Origin: Oceanithermus profundus DSM 14977
GTDB lineage: Bacteria; Deinococcota; Deinococci; Deinococcales; Marinithermaceae
NCBI RefSeq assembly: GCF_000183745.1
Contig: NC_014761.1
Location: 558,001-622,000 of the forward strand
Length of the DNA stretch: 64,000 bases
Direction: 5' to 3'
The notes under the pieces are model-generated. The model did not search any database. It was not told the DNA's origin and worked only from the letters and a program-made list of their open reading frames with translations. This document shows, piece after piece, positions 32,556 through 41,790 of this stretch. The position numbers and the translations under genes were made by a program. The stretch's first letter is position 1. Each line of letters starts with the position of its first letter.

Positions 32556-33652
32556 GCCTCGCCCTGCTGCTGCTTGCGTTCGCCGCCGCGGCGCTCTGGG
32601 TGGCGCTGCCCGGCCTCGCCCCCGGCCGGCAGCGGGTGCGCACCGCCCGGCCCTACGGCGCGGCCGGCCGCGAGCGCCCGCTCGAGCTGGAGGTGGGCTT
32701 CGTCCTGCCCCTGCCGGCCTACTGGCGGGTCGAGTGGTCGCCCGCGACGCGGCTGGGTTTCCGCGGTCGGCAGGTCGCGGGCCTCGGCTGGGGGCGCGTG
32801 CGGCTGCGGCTCGAGGCCACCCTCCAGCCGCGGCGCCGCGGCGAGTACGAGCTTCCCGGCGCGCGCCTCTTCGTACGCGACTTCCTGGGGATCTACGAGC
32901 GCGAGGTGCGCCTCGAGGGTCCGCGGGAGCGCCTCTTCGTCTACCCCCGCATCTGGGAGCAGCTGCCGCCGCAGCTGGCGCTGACGCTGCTCGCCGAGGG
33001 GCCCGAGTCGCCCGAGCTCGGCCTCGAGGACGCGGGGCGCTACCGGGGCACGCGCGAGTACCGGCCGGGCGACGCGCTCCGGCGGATGCACTGGAAGGCG
33101 ACGGCCCGCCAGGGCCGCCCGATGGTGCGCGAGTTCGCCTGGGTGCGCGCCACGGGCGTCTGGATCTACATCGACGTTCGCGGCGGCGAGGTCTACATCG
33201 ACCACATGGCCGAGCTGGCCGCCAGCCTGGCCGTGCGGCTGATGGACCTGGGCCTCGCCGTGGGCCTGGCCTGGCCGGGGTTCGAACGCCCTCCCGCACG
33301 CGGCCTCGAGGCGCTGCGGGGGATGCTCGCCGCCCTGGCCCGGCTCGAGCCGGCGAGGGCGGGGGGCGCGCCGCCGCTGCCGCCGCCGGGGGTGAACCTG
33401 GTCGTGTTCACCCAGGACGCCCCGCCCGAGCTGATCGAGGGGGCCCTGGCGGCGCGGGCGCGGGCGGCGCGGGTGCACCTGCTCGCCTTCCCCGAAGGCT
33501 TCTTCCTGCGCCCGGGCGAGAAGGGCCGCCCCATCTGGGGCCGCACCGACGGCATGGCCCGCCTCCAGGAGCGGCGCGGTCTGCTCCACGCCGCAGGCGT
33601 CCACGTGCACGTCTTCCGCGGCGACGAGGCCGTGCGCTTCACGCGGGCGTGA
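32552..33652 (+). CDS. DUF58 domain protein (vWA-like partner of MoxR)
   Basis: A 366-residue protein with an N-terminal hydrophobic helix and the DUF58 core GTREYRPGDALRRMHWKATARQGRPMVREF. DUF58 proteins carry a vWA-like fold and work with MoxR ATPases; no enzymatic role is known. The start is a TTG overlapping the moxR stop (TTGA). The extracytoplasmic part appears small. The stop lies within the first repeat of the next gene's promoter (33648-33680). Confidence 0.82.
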   Translation: MSLALLLLAFAAAALWVALPGLAPGRQRVRTARPYGAAGRERPLELEVGFVLPLPAYWRVEWSPATRLGFRGRQVAGLGWGRVRLRLEATLQPRRRGEYELPGARLFVRDFLGIYEREVRLEGPRERLFVYPRIWEQLPPQLALTLLAEGPESPELGLEDAGRYRGTREYRPGDALRRMHWKATARQGRPMVREFAWVRATGVWIYIDVRGGEVYIDHMAELAASLAVRLMDLGLAVGLAWPGFERPPARGLEALRGMLAALARLEPARAGGAPPLPPPGVNLVVFTQDAPPELIEGALAARARAARVHLLAFPEGFFLRPGEKGRPIWGRTDGMARLQERRGLLHAAGVHVHVFRGDEAVRFTRA

Positions 33653-33680
33653 AGGTTTCGTGACCCTTCGCCGCTAGGCT
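33648..33680 (+). promoter_or_regulatory. direct-repeat promoter of the molybdoenzyme gene
   Basis: CGTGAA (33648-33653) and CGTGAC (33659-33664) form an 11-bp direct repeat (GTGANGGTTTC-like unit), then 10 bp, then TAGGCT (33675-33680), then 6 nt to the ATG at 33687. The spacing is identical to the boxes near the two-component operon, but the hexamers differ. The first repeat overlaps the stop of the DUF58 gene. Confidence 0.5.
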
Positions 33681-33686
33681 GGGCGC

Positions 33687-35153
33687 ATGAAGGCAACCCC
33701 GAACCCCCTCCGCATGCCGCGTTTCTACCTGGCGCTGGCCGCGGCGACGCTCGCCGCCGGGATCCTGCAGTTCCGCCTCGGGCTGGCGGCCCCGCCCGAG
33801 CTGCTCTTCGCCTGGCTGGGCCACCTCCTGGGCGTGCCCTGGATCTTCAACCTGGTGCACGCGCTGCCCTGGGGGCTGGACGCCTACGCCAAGTACGCCC
33901 TGCTCGCCGCCAGCTACCTGATCGTCGCCGGCGTCGGCGCGCTGTTCGCGCTCTGGGCCGCGCAGCGCCCGTGGCCGCTGCGCCTGGCGGCGGCGCTGGG
34001 CCTGGCGCTCGCCGGCACCGGCGGGGTGCTGCTGCCCCTGGCCGGCGCGGGCTTCTTCGGCCTCGCGCCCGACAACTACGCCTACCCGCCGGGGCCCGCG
34101 CTGCTCGCCGCGGCGGGGCTTGCCGCGCTCTTCGCCCTGCTGCTCGGGGGTGCGGCGCCCCGGCCGGCCACCGACGCGGGCCGCCGCCGGAGCCTAAAGG
34201 GGCTGGCGCTGCTGGCCGCGGCCGCCGCCGGGCCCCTGCGGCTGGCGCGCGCCGCCGGCGACCTCTGGGGGCGGATCCGCGGGCTTTCCCCCGAGATCAC
34301 CCCGACCGAGGACCACTACCAGGTTTCCAAGAACGTCGTGAACCCGCGTCTGCGCGCGGACCGCTGGCGCTTCGAGATCGGGGGGCTCGTCGAGACCCCG
34401 CTGACGCTCACCCTCGAGGACCTGAAGGCCCTGCCGGCGGTGGAGCGGCCCAGCACCCTGATCTGCATCTCCAACCCCGTCGGGGGCAGGCTCGTGGGCA
34501 ACAGCGTCTGGACCGGGGTGCGCCTGCGCGACCTGCTCGAGCGCGCCGGGGTGCGCCCCGAGGCCACCGAGCTGGTGCTGCGCGCCGCCGACAACTACAG
34601 CGACTCCTTCCCGCTCGACGCCGCGCTCTACGAGGAGACGATCCTCGCCTACCTGCAAAACGGCGAACCGCTCACGCCCGACCACGGCTTCCCCGCGCGG
34701 CTGCTGGTGCCGGGCATCTACGGCATGAAGAACGTCAAGTGGCTCACCCGCATCGAGCTCGCCGGCGAGGACTACCGGGGCTACTGGCAGAAGCGCGGCT
34801 GGAGCGACCGCGCGGTGGTGCGCACGATGAGCCGCATCGACACCGGCGTGGCCACGCCCACCGGAGACGGCCGGGTGGCCATCGGCGGCGTCGCCTTCGC
34901 GGGGCGGCGGGGCGTCCGCGCCGTGGAGGTCTCCTTCGACGACGGCCGCAGCTGGCAAGCTGCGGAATTGAAACCCGGTTCCAGCCGCATCACCTGGACG
35001 CTTTGGCGCTACCTCTGGAAGGCCGAACCGGGGACGTACGCGGTAACCGTGCGGGCCGTCGACGGCGAGGGGCGCACCCAGGACCCGACCCCGAGGCCGC
35101 CGCTCCCCGACGGCGCGACGGGTTACCACCGGCGTAAGGTGCGCGTGGTCTGA
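33687..35153 (+). CDS. polytopic molybdopterin-dependent oxidoreductase (sulfite oxidase family) with internal Tat motif
   Basis: A 488-residue protein. About four N-terminal membrane helices (near residues 13-33, 69-91, 98-118, 135-153) are followed by RRRSLKG (166-172) and a hydrophobic stretch that looks like an internal Tat signal-anchor, then a sulfite-oxidase-type Mo domain (LTLEDLKALP; the Mo-ligand Cys in TLICISNPVGG; ARLLVPGIYGMKNVKWL) and a C-terminal dimerisation-like beta domain (VEVSFDDGRSWQ). The folded cofactor domain should lie outside the membrane. The substrate is unknown. The ATG is leaderless, 6 nt after TAGGCT. Confidence 0.85.
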   Translation: MKATPNPLRMPRFYLALAAATLAAGILQFRLGLAAPPELLFAWLGHLLGVPWIFNLVHALPWGLDAYAKYALLAASYLIVAGVGALFALWAAQRPWPLRLAAALGLALAGTGGVLLPLAGAGFFGLAPDNYAYPPGPALLAAAGLAALFALLLGGAAPRPATDAGRRRSLKGLALLAAAAAGPLRLARAAGDLWGRIRGLSPEITPTEDHYQVSKNVVNPRLRADRWRFEIGGLVETPLTLTLEDLKALPAVERPSTLICISNPVGGRLVGNSVWTGVRLRDLLERAGVRPEATELVLRAADNYSDSFPLDAALYEETILAYLQNGEPLTPDHGFPARLLVPGIYGMKNVKWLTRIELAGEDYRGYWQKRGWSDRAVVRTMSRIDTGVATPTGDGRVAIGGVAFAGRRGVRAVEVSFDDGRSWQAAELKPGSSRITWTLWRYLWKAEPGTYAVTVRAVDGEGRTQDPTPRPPLPDGATGYHRRKVRVV

Positions 35154-35181
35154 GGCGCGGCTCACCTCCCCGTTCTATACT
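35149..35181 (+). promoter_or_regulatory. promoter of the NifX-like gene, possible weak direct repeat
   Basis: TATACT (35176-35181) is a good -10. Upstream by 10 bp is GCTCAC (35160-35165), and 11 bp before that TCTGAG (35149-35154), a weaker match to the NNTNAC direct-repeat pattern seen elsewhere in this window. The leader carries a GGGGAGGTG ribosome site. Confidence 0.35.
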
Positions 35182-35198
35182 GCCGGGGAGGTGAAACC

Positions 35199-35537
35199 AT
35201 GCGCATTGCGATCGCCGTTCTGCCCAACGCCACCGACACCTTCCCCGGCCCCTACGGCCATGCGCCTTTCTTTGCGATCTACGACCGCAAGGACGGGGCC
35301 TGGCAGCGCATCGAACTGCGCGACAACCCCTACAAGGCCCTCGAAGGCGGGGGCAAGCCCCGCCTGATGAAGCAACTTCTCGCCGACTGCGACCTCTGGG
35401 TGGGGGCCCAGTTCGGCCACGGACCCGGCCACGGGCACCACCACGGGCCCGGACACGAGCCGCCGGCGCACCGGCGCGAGGTGCCCCGGGGGTTGAGCGT
35501 GCGCGAGGTGCTGGCGCTGCTCGAGCAGGACGCCTAG
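35199..35537 (+). CDS. NifX/NifB-like dinitrogenase cofactor-binding family protein with His-rich loop
   Basis: A 112-residue protein with the ribonuclease H-like NifX/IssC pattern (MRIAIAVLPNATDTFPGPYGHAPFFAIYD; a truncated core) and a His/Gly/Pro tract around residues 71-90 (GHGPGHGHHHGPGHEPPAH). Family members bind Fe-Mo or other metallo-clusters; outside nitrogen fixers the role is unknown. The His tract suggests binding of Ni, Zn or Cu. It follows a molybdoenzyme gene but has its own promoter. Confidence 0.7.
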   Translation: MRIAIAVLPNATDTFPGPYGHAPFFAIYDRKDGAWQRIELRDNPYKALEGGGKPRLMKQLLADCDLWVGAQFGHGPGHGHHHGPGHEPPAHRREVPRGLSVREVLALLEQDA

Positions 35538-35818
35538 CGGCAACCTTCCATTCGGCGTCCCCCTCGGAAGGGGCGGTTCGCGGCGGCGCGTGGCAGGGGG
35601 TGGCCGAGCAGCGAACGACCCCGGACCTCCGGCGGCTCTTGCAGGGCCAAAACCCCCAGCCAGACCTCCCCAAAGGGGGAGGTTTCAACTTCCCGTCTTC
35701 GACCCGTGCCTCAAACCCCGACCCCCGGCCGGGTCCTGGCCCCAACTTTCGCTGGGGGGACGGGGGAAGCCGAACGCGGCGACGGGGGTGGGGTGAACGA
35801 AGCGTTCGGACGCGGCGC
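35538..35818. other. intergenic stretch with terminator-like hairpin
   Basis: About 280 bp between convergent genes. It contains an 8-bp hairpin ACCTCCCC-AAAG-GGGGAGGT (35664-35683) followed by TT, plausible as a terminator for the NifX-like gene. The rest is GC-rich with no convincing gene or repeat. Confidence 0.4.
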
Positions 35819-37602
<1,784 letters not shown>

Positions 37603-37669
37603 GGCCCGTGTCGCCTGCGATACATCCCGGACCGGCCGTCCCCCCTAGGCTCAGAGGCGGAGGGATCCA

Positions 37670-38134
37670 ATGAAACGATGGTGGCTGGTGGTCATAGCGG
37701 CATTGACGTTGGGCGCGGCGGCGCAGATGGGCGGCACCGCCGAGGCGCTTTGGAAGTTCCTGCAGAGCCAGGGGTACACGCTGGGCTGGCACTACATCCC
37801 CGGCGAACCCACAGGCAAGTACCCCGGGGGCGCGCCCCACGGCGCGATCCTGCGCACCTTCACCAACGACATCGCCTTCGACGCACTCTCGGCGAAGACG
37901 TTCCCGCTGCCCGAGGGCGCGATCATCGTCAAAGAGAACTACACGCCGGGCGGCGAGCTCGCGGCGGTCACGGTGATGCAGAAGATCGCCGGCTTCAACC
38001 CCGAGGGCGGCGACTGGTTCTGGGCCAAGTACGCGCCCGACGGGGCCGTCCAGGCGAGCGGCAAGGTGGGCGGCTGCATCGGTTGCCACGCCCAGAAGAA
38101 GGCCACGGACTGGATCTTCAGCGGCAACGAGTAG
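37670..38134 (+). CDS. cytochrome P460-family periplasmic heme protein, copy 2
   Basis: A 154-residue paralogue of the upstream gene: same signal peptide start (MKRWWLVVIAALTLGAAAQ), PEGGDWFWAKYAPDG, and CIGCHAQKKATDWIFSGNE at the end. The two differ in many surface positions, so the duplication is not recent. It has its own TAGGCT -10 candidate (about 37646) and AGGCGGAGGGA ribosome site, and no direct-repeat box. Confidence 0.8.
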   Translation: MKRWWLVVIAALTLGAAAQMGGTAEALWKFLQSQGYTLGWHYIPGEPTGKYPGGAPHGAILRTFTNDIAFDALSAKTFPLPEGAIIVKENYTPGGELAAVTVMQKIAGFNPEGGDWFWAKYAPDGAVQASGKVGGCIGCHAQKKATDWIFSGNE

Positions 38135-38153
38135 CCCCTCGTCCCAGGCGAAA

Positions 38154-38175
38154 ACCCCCGGCCGCGGCCGGGGGT
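38154..38175. terminator. bidirectional terminator
   Basis: A 22-bp perfect palindrome (ACCCCCGGCCG and its complement) with A-run before and T-containing tail after, between convergent P460 copy 2 and slyD. Confidence 0.75.
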
Positions 38176-38192
38176 CTTGGTGTTGCGGGGGC

Positions 38193-38663
38193 TTAGTGGT
38201 GGTGGCCGCCGGAACCGTGGACGTGGCCGTGCGCCAGCTCTTCGGGGGTGGCGTCGCGCACTTCCTTGACCTCGACCGCGAAGTTCAGGGTCTTGCCGGC
38301 GAGGGGGTGGTTGAAGTCGACGGTGACGTCCTCGCCCTCGACCTTGGTGACGGTGAGGGGCAGAGGGTTGCCCTGGTCGTCCTGGGCGTAGAACTGCTCG
38401 CCCACCTCGACCTTGGCGTCGTCGGGGAAGGCCGAGCGGGGTACGACCTGCACGCCTTCCTCGTTGCGTTCGCCGTAGGCCTCCTCGGGGGCTACGGTCA
38501 CCTCGAACGACTCGCCTGCTGCGCGGCCCTCGATCTCCTTCTCGAGGCCGGGGATGATCTGCTGGTGTCCGTGGATGTAGGCCAGCTCGCCCTGGTCCAC
38601 CGTCTCGCCGTCGACGGTGAGGGTGTAGGCGATCGTGACCACTTTGTCTTTGCTTGCGTTCAT
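38193..38663 (-). CDS. slyD: FKBP-type peptidyl-prolyl isomerase, SlyD-like
   Basis: A 156-residue SlyD-type protein. The FKBP half begins VVTIAYTLTVDGETVD; the IF (insert-in-flap) chaperone domain lies around residues 65-130 (EEAYGERNEEGVQVVP; NHPLAGKTLNFAVEV). The C-terminus is His-rich (AHGHVHGSGGHHH), as in SlyD proteins that bind nickel. It catalyses prolyl isomerisation in the cytoplasm and assists folding. The ATG follows GGGAGGA. Confidence 0.93.
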   Translation of the reverse strand: MNASKDKVVTIAYTLTVDGETVDQGELAYIHGHQQIIPGLEKEIEGRAAGESFEVTVAPEEAYGERNEEGVQVVPRSAFPDDAKVEVGEQFYAQDDQGNPLPLTVTKVEGEDVTVDFNHPLAGKTLNFAVEVKEVRDATPEELAHGHVHGSGGHHH

Positions 38664-38697
38664 GCGTTCCTCCCTTCGGTTTTACCGAAGTCTTCTC

Positions 38698-38730
38698 AGC
38701 CTAACCGAGGTCGGTGAGGGAATCGTAAAT
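38698..38730 (-). promoter_or_regulatory. slyD promoter with NNTNAC direct repeat
   Basis: On the minus strand ATTTAC (38730-38725) and CCTCAC (38719-38714) are 11 bp apart, followed after 10 bp by TAGGCT (38703-38698). The geometry equals that of the boxes at 1095, 2681, 7221, 33648 and 37088. Leader about 30 nt. Confidence 0.45.
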
Positions 38731-38771
38731 GCGCTTACTTTTGCTAGGGCCACATCTGCCAGGGTAGGGTC

Positions 38772-39683
38772 ATGGAGCTCGAGCACGCGATCGGGAACAC
38801 ACCGATGGTGCGGTTGCGGCGGCTCACCGAGGGTGGGGCCGAGGTCTGGGTCAAGCTGGAGGGGGCGAACCCCGGGGGCTCGATCAAGGACCGCGCCGCC
38901 TGGGGGATGGTCCGCGGCGCCGAGGAACGCGGCGAACTGCGGCCCGGAAGCGGCCAGTGGATCGTCGAGGCCACCTCCGGGAACACCGGGATCGGCCTCG
39001 CCATGATCGCCGCCGCCCGCGGCTACCGCTACCTCAACGTCTCCACCGAGGGCCTCTCGCCCGAGCGGCGGGCCATCCTGCGGGCCTACGGCGCCGAGCT
39101 GGAGTTCGTGCCCTCGGCCGAGGGCATGCGCGGCGCCCGCGAGCGGGCGCGCCGGATCGCGGAGGAGAACGGGGCCTGGTGGGCCGACCAGTTCGCCAAC
39201 CCCGACAACCCCCGCGCCCACGAACGCGGCACCGGGCCCGAGATCTGGCGTCAGACGCAGGGACGGGTGGACGCGCTCGTCTGGGGGACGGGCACCGGGG
39301 GCACGATCTCCGGCTGCGCCCGCTACCTGAAGGCCAAGAACCCCGATCTGCTCGTGGTGGCGCTCGAGCCCGCCACCCATCAGGCGATCGCCGGCGGGCC
39401 GCTCGAGGGGCACGCCTTTCAGGGGATGGGGCCGGGGTTCGTTCCCGAGAACCTGGACCTGAGCCTCGTCGACGAGGTCTGGCCGGTGCCGCGGGACCCC
39501 GCCTTCGAGCTGGGCCGGCGGCTTTGGCGCGAGGAGGGACTGCTCCTCGGCCTCAGCTCCATGGCCAACCTCTGGGCCGCGTTGCGGCTCGCCCAGCGTC
39601 TGGGCCCCGACAAGCGCGTGGTCACGCTCTCGGCCGACTCGGGCCTCAAGTACCTGAACGTCGCCCCGTACGCGGACGCCTAA
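38772..39683 (+). CDS. cysM: cysteine synthase (CysM/CysK family)
   Basis: A 303-residue fold-type II PLP enzyme: IGNTPMVRL, the PLP Lys in NPGGSIKDRAAWGM, the SGNTGIGLAM substrate loop and GTGTGGTISG phosphate-binding loop. It makes cysteine from O-acetylserine (or O-phosphoserine) and sulfide or thiosulfate; I favour CysM over CysK weakly on length and loop sequence. The stop overlaps the convergent FUN14 gene by 4 bp. Confidence 0.9.
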   Translation: MELEHAIGNTPMVRLRRLTEGGAEVWVKLEGANPGGSIKDRAAWGMVRGAEERGELRPGSGQWIVEATSGNTGIGLAMIAAARGYRYLNVSTEGLSPERRAILRAYGAELEFVPSAEGMRGARERARRIAEENGAWWADQFANPDNPRAHERGTGPEIWRQTQGRVDALVWGTGTGGTISGCARYLKAKNPDLLVVALEPATHQAIAGGPLEGHAFQGMGPGFVPENLDLSLVDEVWPVPRDPAFELGRRLWREEGLLLGLSSMANLWAALRLAQRLGPDKRVVTLSADSGLKYLNVAPYADA

Positions 39684-39994
39684 CCGCGCCGCAGCCCCCA
39701 GACCATCCCGGCGGCGAAACCCCCGGCGAAGGGGGCGTTGTAGGTGAGCACGTCGAGCAGCCGCTGCCAGGCCGAACGCAGCTGCTCCTGCCCCAGGAGG
39801 GGATCCACGCTCGCCTGGATGCGGGTCCAGTCGATCTCCACGAAGCCGTAGTAGGCCATCACCTGCAGGCCGATGAAGAAGAGGCCGAGCACCAGCGCGG
39901 TCAGCTTGCCCACCTTCTTGAGGGCGTAGCCGGCCACGAAGCCGGCGAGACCGCCGAAGGTGATCTGGCCGATGTAGGGCTGCAGGGCTTCCAC
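39680..39994 (-). CDS. FUN14 family small membrane protein
   Basis: A 104-residue membrane protein with the FUN14 pattern: ITFGGLAGFVAGYALKKVGKL, then LVLGLFFIGLQVMAYYGFVEIDW, and a C-terminal glycine-rich helix FAGGFAAGMVWGL. Bacterial FUN14 proteins have no assigned function. It diverges from the acyl-CoA dehydrogenase gene. Confidence 0.78.
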   Translation of the reverse strand: MEALQPYIGQITFGGLAGFVAGYALKKVGKLTALVLGLFFIGLQVMAYYGFVEIDWTRIQASVDPLLGQEQLRSAWQRLLDVLTYNAPFAGGFAAGMVWGLRRG

Positions 39995-40053
39995 GTGCGC
40001 ATCATACCGCGGCCGTAAACTGAGAAGGAACCAAGCATGCTCGGAGGAGGCGC

Positions 40054-41661
40054 ATGGAACACCTCTCGTACGCCTACGGCAAGAACCACTACCTCGAAGA
40101 CCCCGACCTGCGCGCGGTGCTGGCGCATTTCTGGCCCGAAGCCCGGGACCGCGAGGCGGAGCTCGCCGACTGGGGCGCGTTCATGGGGCGCGAGGTCTAC
40201 GAGGCGGCCTACCACGTGGACCAGGGGGCGGAGCCGGTGCTGGTGATGCACGACCTCGACGGCCGGCGCGTCGACCGGGTGCGGCTGGCCCCGGTGCAGC
40301 GGCAGGTGCTCGAGCGCCTGCGCCCGATCGTGCGCCCGCCCTACGAAGGGGGCAGCTGGCACCACCACTTCGCCCTCGGCTACCTGCTCGCCGACCCCGG
40401 CCTCTACTGCATCCTCACGATCACCCACCAGGTGGCCTACCCCCTGCACAAGTACGCCCCCGACCTGGGCGCCTGGAAGGAGCGCGTCCTCTACGGGGAC
40501 GCCTGGGGCGCCACCTGGATGACCGAGATCCAGGGCGGCAGCGACCTGGGGGCGAACCGCACCGTCGCCCGGCGCGAAGGCGGGGTTTGGCGGCTGTTCG
40601 CCGGCGACAAGTACTTCGCCTCGGGCGCGGGCCTGGCCGACGTGGCCGTGGCCACGGCCCGGCCCGAGGGGGCGCCCGCGGGGCCCAAGGGGCTGGCGCT
40701 CTTCCTGGTGCCGCGGCTGCGCGCGGACGGGACCCTCAACTTCACGGTGCGCCGGCTCAAGGTCAAGAGCGGCACCCGTGCGGTGCCCTCGGGCGAGGTC
40801 GAGCTCGAGGGCAGCGAGGCCTACCTGATCGGCCGTGCCGAGGAGGGCATCTACTACACCCTCGAGACCCTGACGGTTTCGCGGCTGGCCAACGCCGTCG
40901 CCGCGATGGGGATCGCGGGCAAGGCGATTTTGGAGGTGCGCGAACGGGTGCAGCGGCGCGAGGCCTTCGGACGGCCGCTGGCGGCGTGGCCGCTGGTGCG
41001 GCACGACCTGCTCGAGCTGGCGGTGCGTCAGGCCGGCGGGCTGGCCCTCGCCTTCGCCGCCGTCGACGCCTTCGACCGCGCCTGGGCCGACCGCCCGCCC
41101 TACACCGAGCGCTACCACTTCGCCCGCTTCCTCTCGCACCTGGCCAAGAACCGCACCGCCGACCACGCCGCCGCGATCACCCGGCTGGCGATGGAGCTCT
41201 TCGGGGGGTTGGGCTTTTTAGAGGAGTACGCGGTGGCGCGCTGGCACCGCGAGGCGCTGATCACCCCGATCTGGGAGGGGCCGAGCAACGTCCAGGCCCT
41301 CGACCTGCTCGAGGCCATGCAAAAGAAACGGGCCCACGAACCCTTCCTCGCCTGGCTCGAGGAGCGGCTGGCCCGGCGAAGCGAGCCCGGCGCGGAGGCC
41401 GCGCTGGCCGCGGCCCGCCGCACCCTCGCCGAGCTGGCCGCGGCGGAGCCCGAAGCGGCCGTCTGGACGGCCAAGACGGCGCTCGCCCGGCTTGCCGACG
41501 CGGCGGCGGTGGCCGCCCTGTACGGGCTCGCGGACGGGCCCGGAGGCCGCTACCGCGAGCTCGCGGAGCTCTACGCGGACCGCTTCCTGCGCGGCGAACC
41601 CTTCCCGGCCGCGGCGGCGCACCGCACCGAGGTTTTCCTGCCGGGGAGGGGGCCGTCTTGA
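40054..41661 (+). CDS. acyl-CoA dehydrogenase family protein, AidB-like
   Basis: A 535-residue flavoprotein. It follows the AidB layout, with an N-terminal region (YGKNHYLEDPDLRAVLAHFWP), the FAD-binding segment WMTEIQGGSDLGAN, and the later AITRLAMELFGGLGFLEEYAVARWHREALITPIWEGPSNVQALDLLEA. AidB proteins bind DNA in E. coli and may protect it from alkylation; others act on isovaleryl-like acyl-CoAs. I cannot separate these by eye. GGAGGAGG precedes the ATG; TAAACT upstream serves as -10. Confidence 0.85.
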   Translation: MEHLSYAYGKNHYLEDPDLRAVLAHFWPEARDREAELADWGAFMGREVYEAAYHVDQGAEPVLVMHDLDGRRVDRVRLAPVQRQVLERLRPIVRPPYEGGSWHHHFALGYLLADPGLYCILTITHQVAYPLHKYAPDLGAWKERVLYGDAWGATWMTEIQGGSDLGANRTVARREGGVWRLFAGDKYFASGAGLADVAVATARPEGAPAGPKGLALFLVPRLRADGTLNFTVRRLKVKSGTRAVPSGEVELEGSEAYLIGRAEEGIYYTLETLTVSRLANAVAAMGIAGKAILEVRERVQRREAFGRPLAAWPLVRHDLLELAVRQAGGLALAFAAVDAFDRAWADRPPYTERYHFARFLSHLAKNRTADHAAAITRLAMELFGGLGFLEEYAVARWHREALITPIWEGPSNVQALDLLEAMQKKRAHEPFLAWLEERLARRSEPGAEAALAAARRTLAELAAAEPEAAVWTAKTALARLADAAAVAALYGLADGPGGRYRELAELYADRFLRGEPFPAAAAHRTEVFLPGRGPS

Positions 41662-41688
41662 CGTGGACTCGGTTCAAACCGGTAAGAT
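41658..41688 (+). promoter_or_regulatory. candidate promoter of the maltodextrin operon
   Basis: TTGACG (41658-41663, overlapping the previous stop codon) and TAAGAT (41683-41688) are 19 bp apart, a little long. Between them is the palindrome CGGTT-CA-AACCG. The leader to malE would be about 95 nt and contains the LacI-like operator. Confidence 0.4.
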
Positions 41689-41746
41689 AGAACCAGGCGC
41701 GGGAAACGGTGGAAACGAAGCTTGAACGTCCCCCGTTCGCGCTGAG

Positions 41747-41760
41747 TGGTAGCGCTACCA
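41747..41760. promoter_or_regulatory. LacI-family-type operator upstream of malE
   Basis: TGGTAGCGCTACCA is a perfect 14-bp palindrome with the central CG pair typical of LacI/GalR operators (MalR type). It lies 30 bp before the malE ATG. No LacI gene is in this window, so the repressor is unlinked. Confidence 0.6.
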
Positions 41761-41790
41761 TCGCAAGGTGGAGCGTAAGGAGGTGGTCGT

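Noticed and set aside
37620-37650. Direct-repeat box before the second P460 gene
   Set aside because: TAGGCT is present but the upstream hexamers do not match at the fixed spacing.
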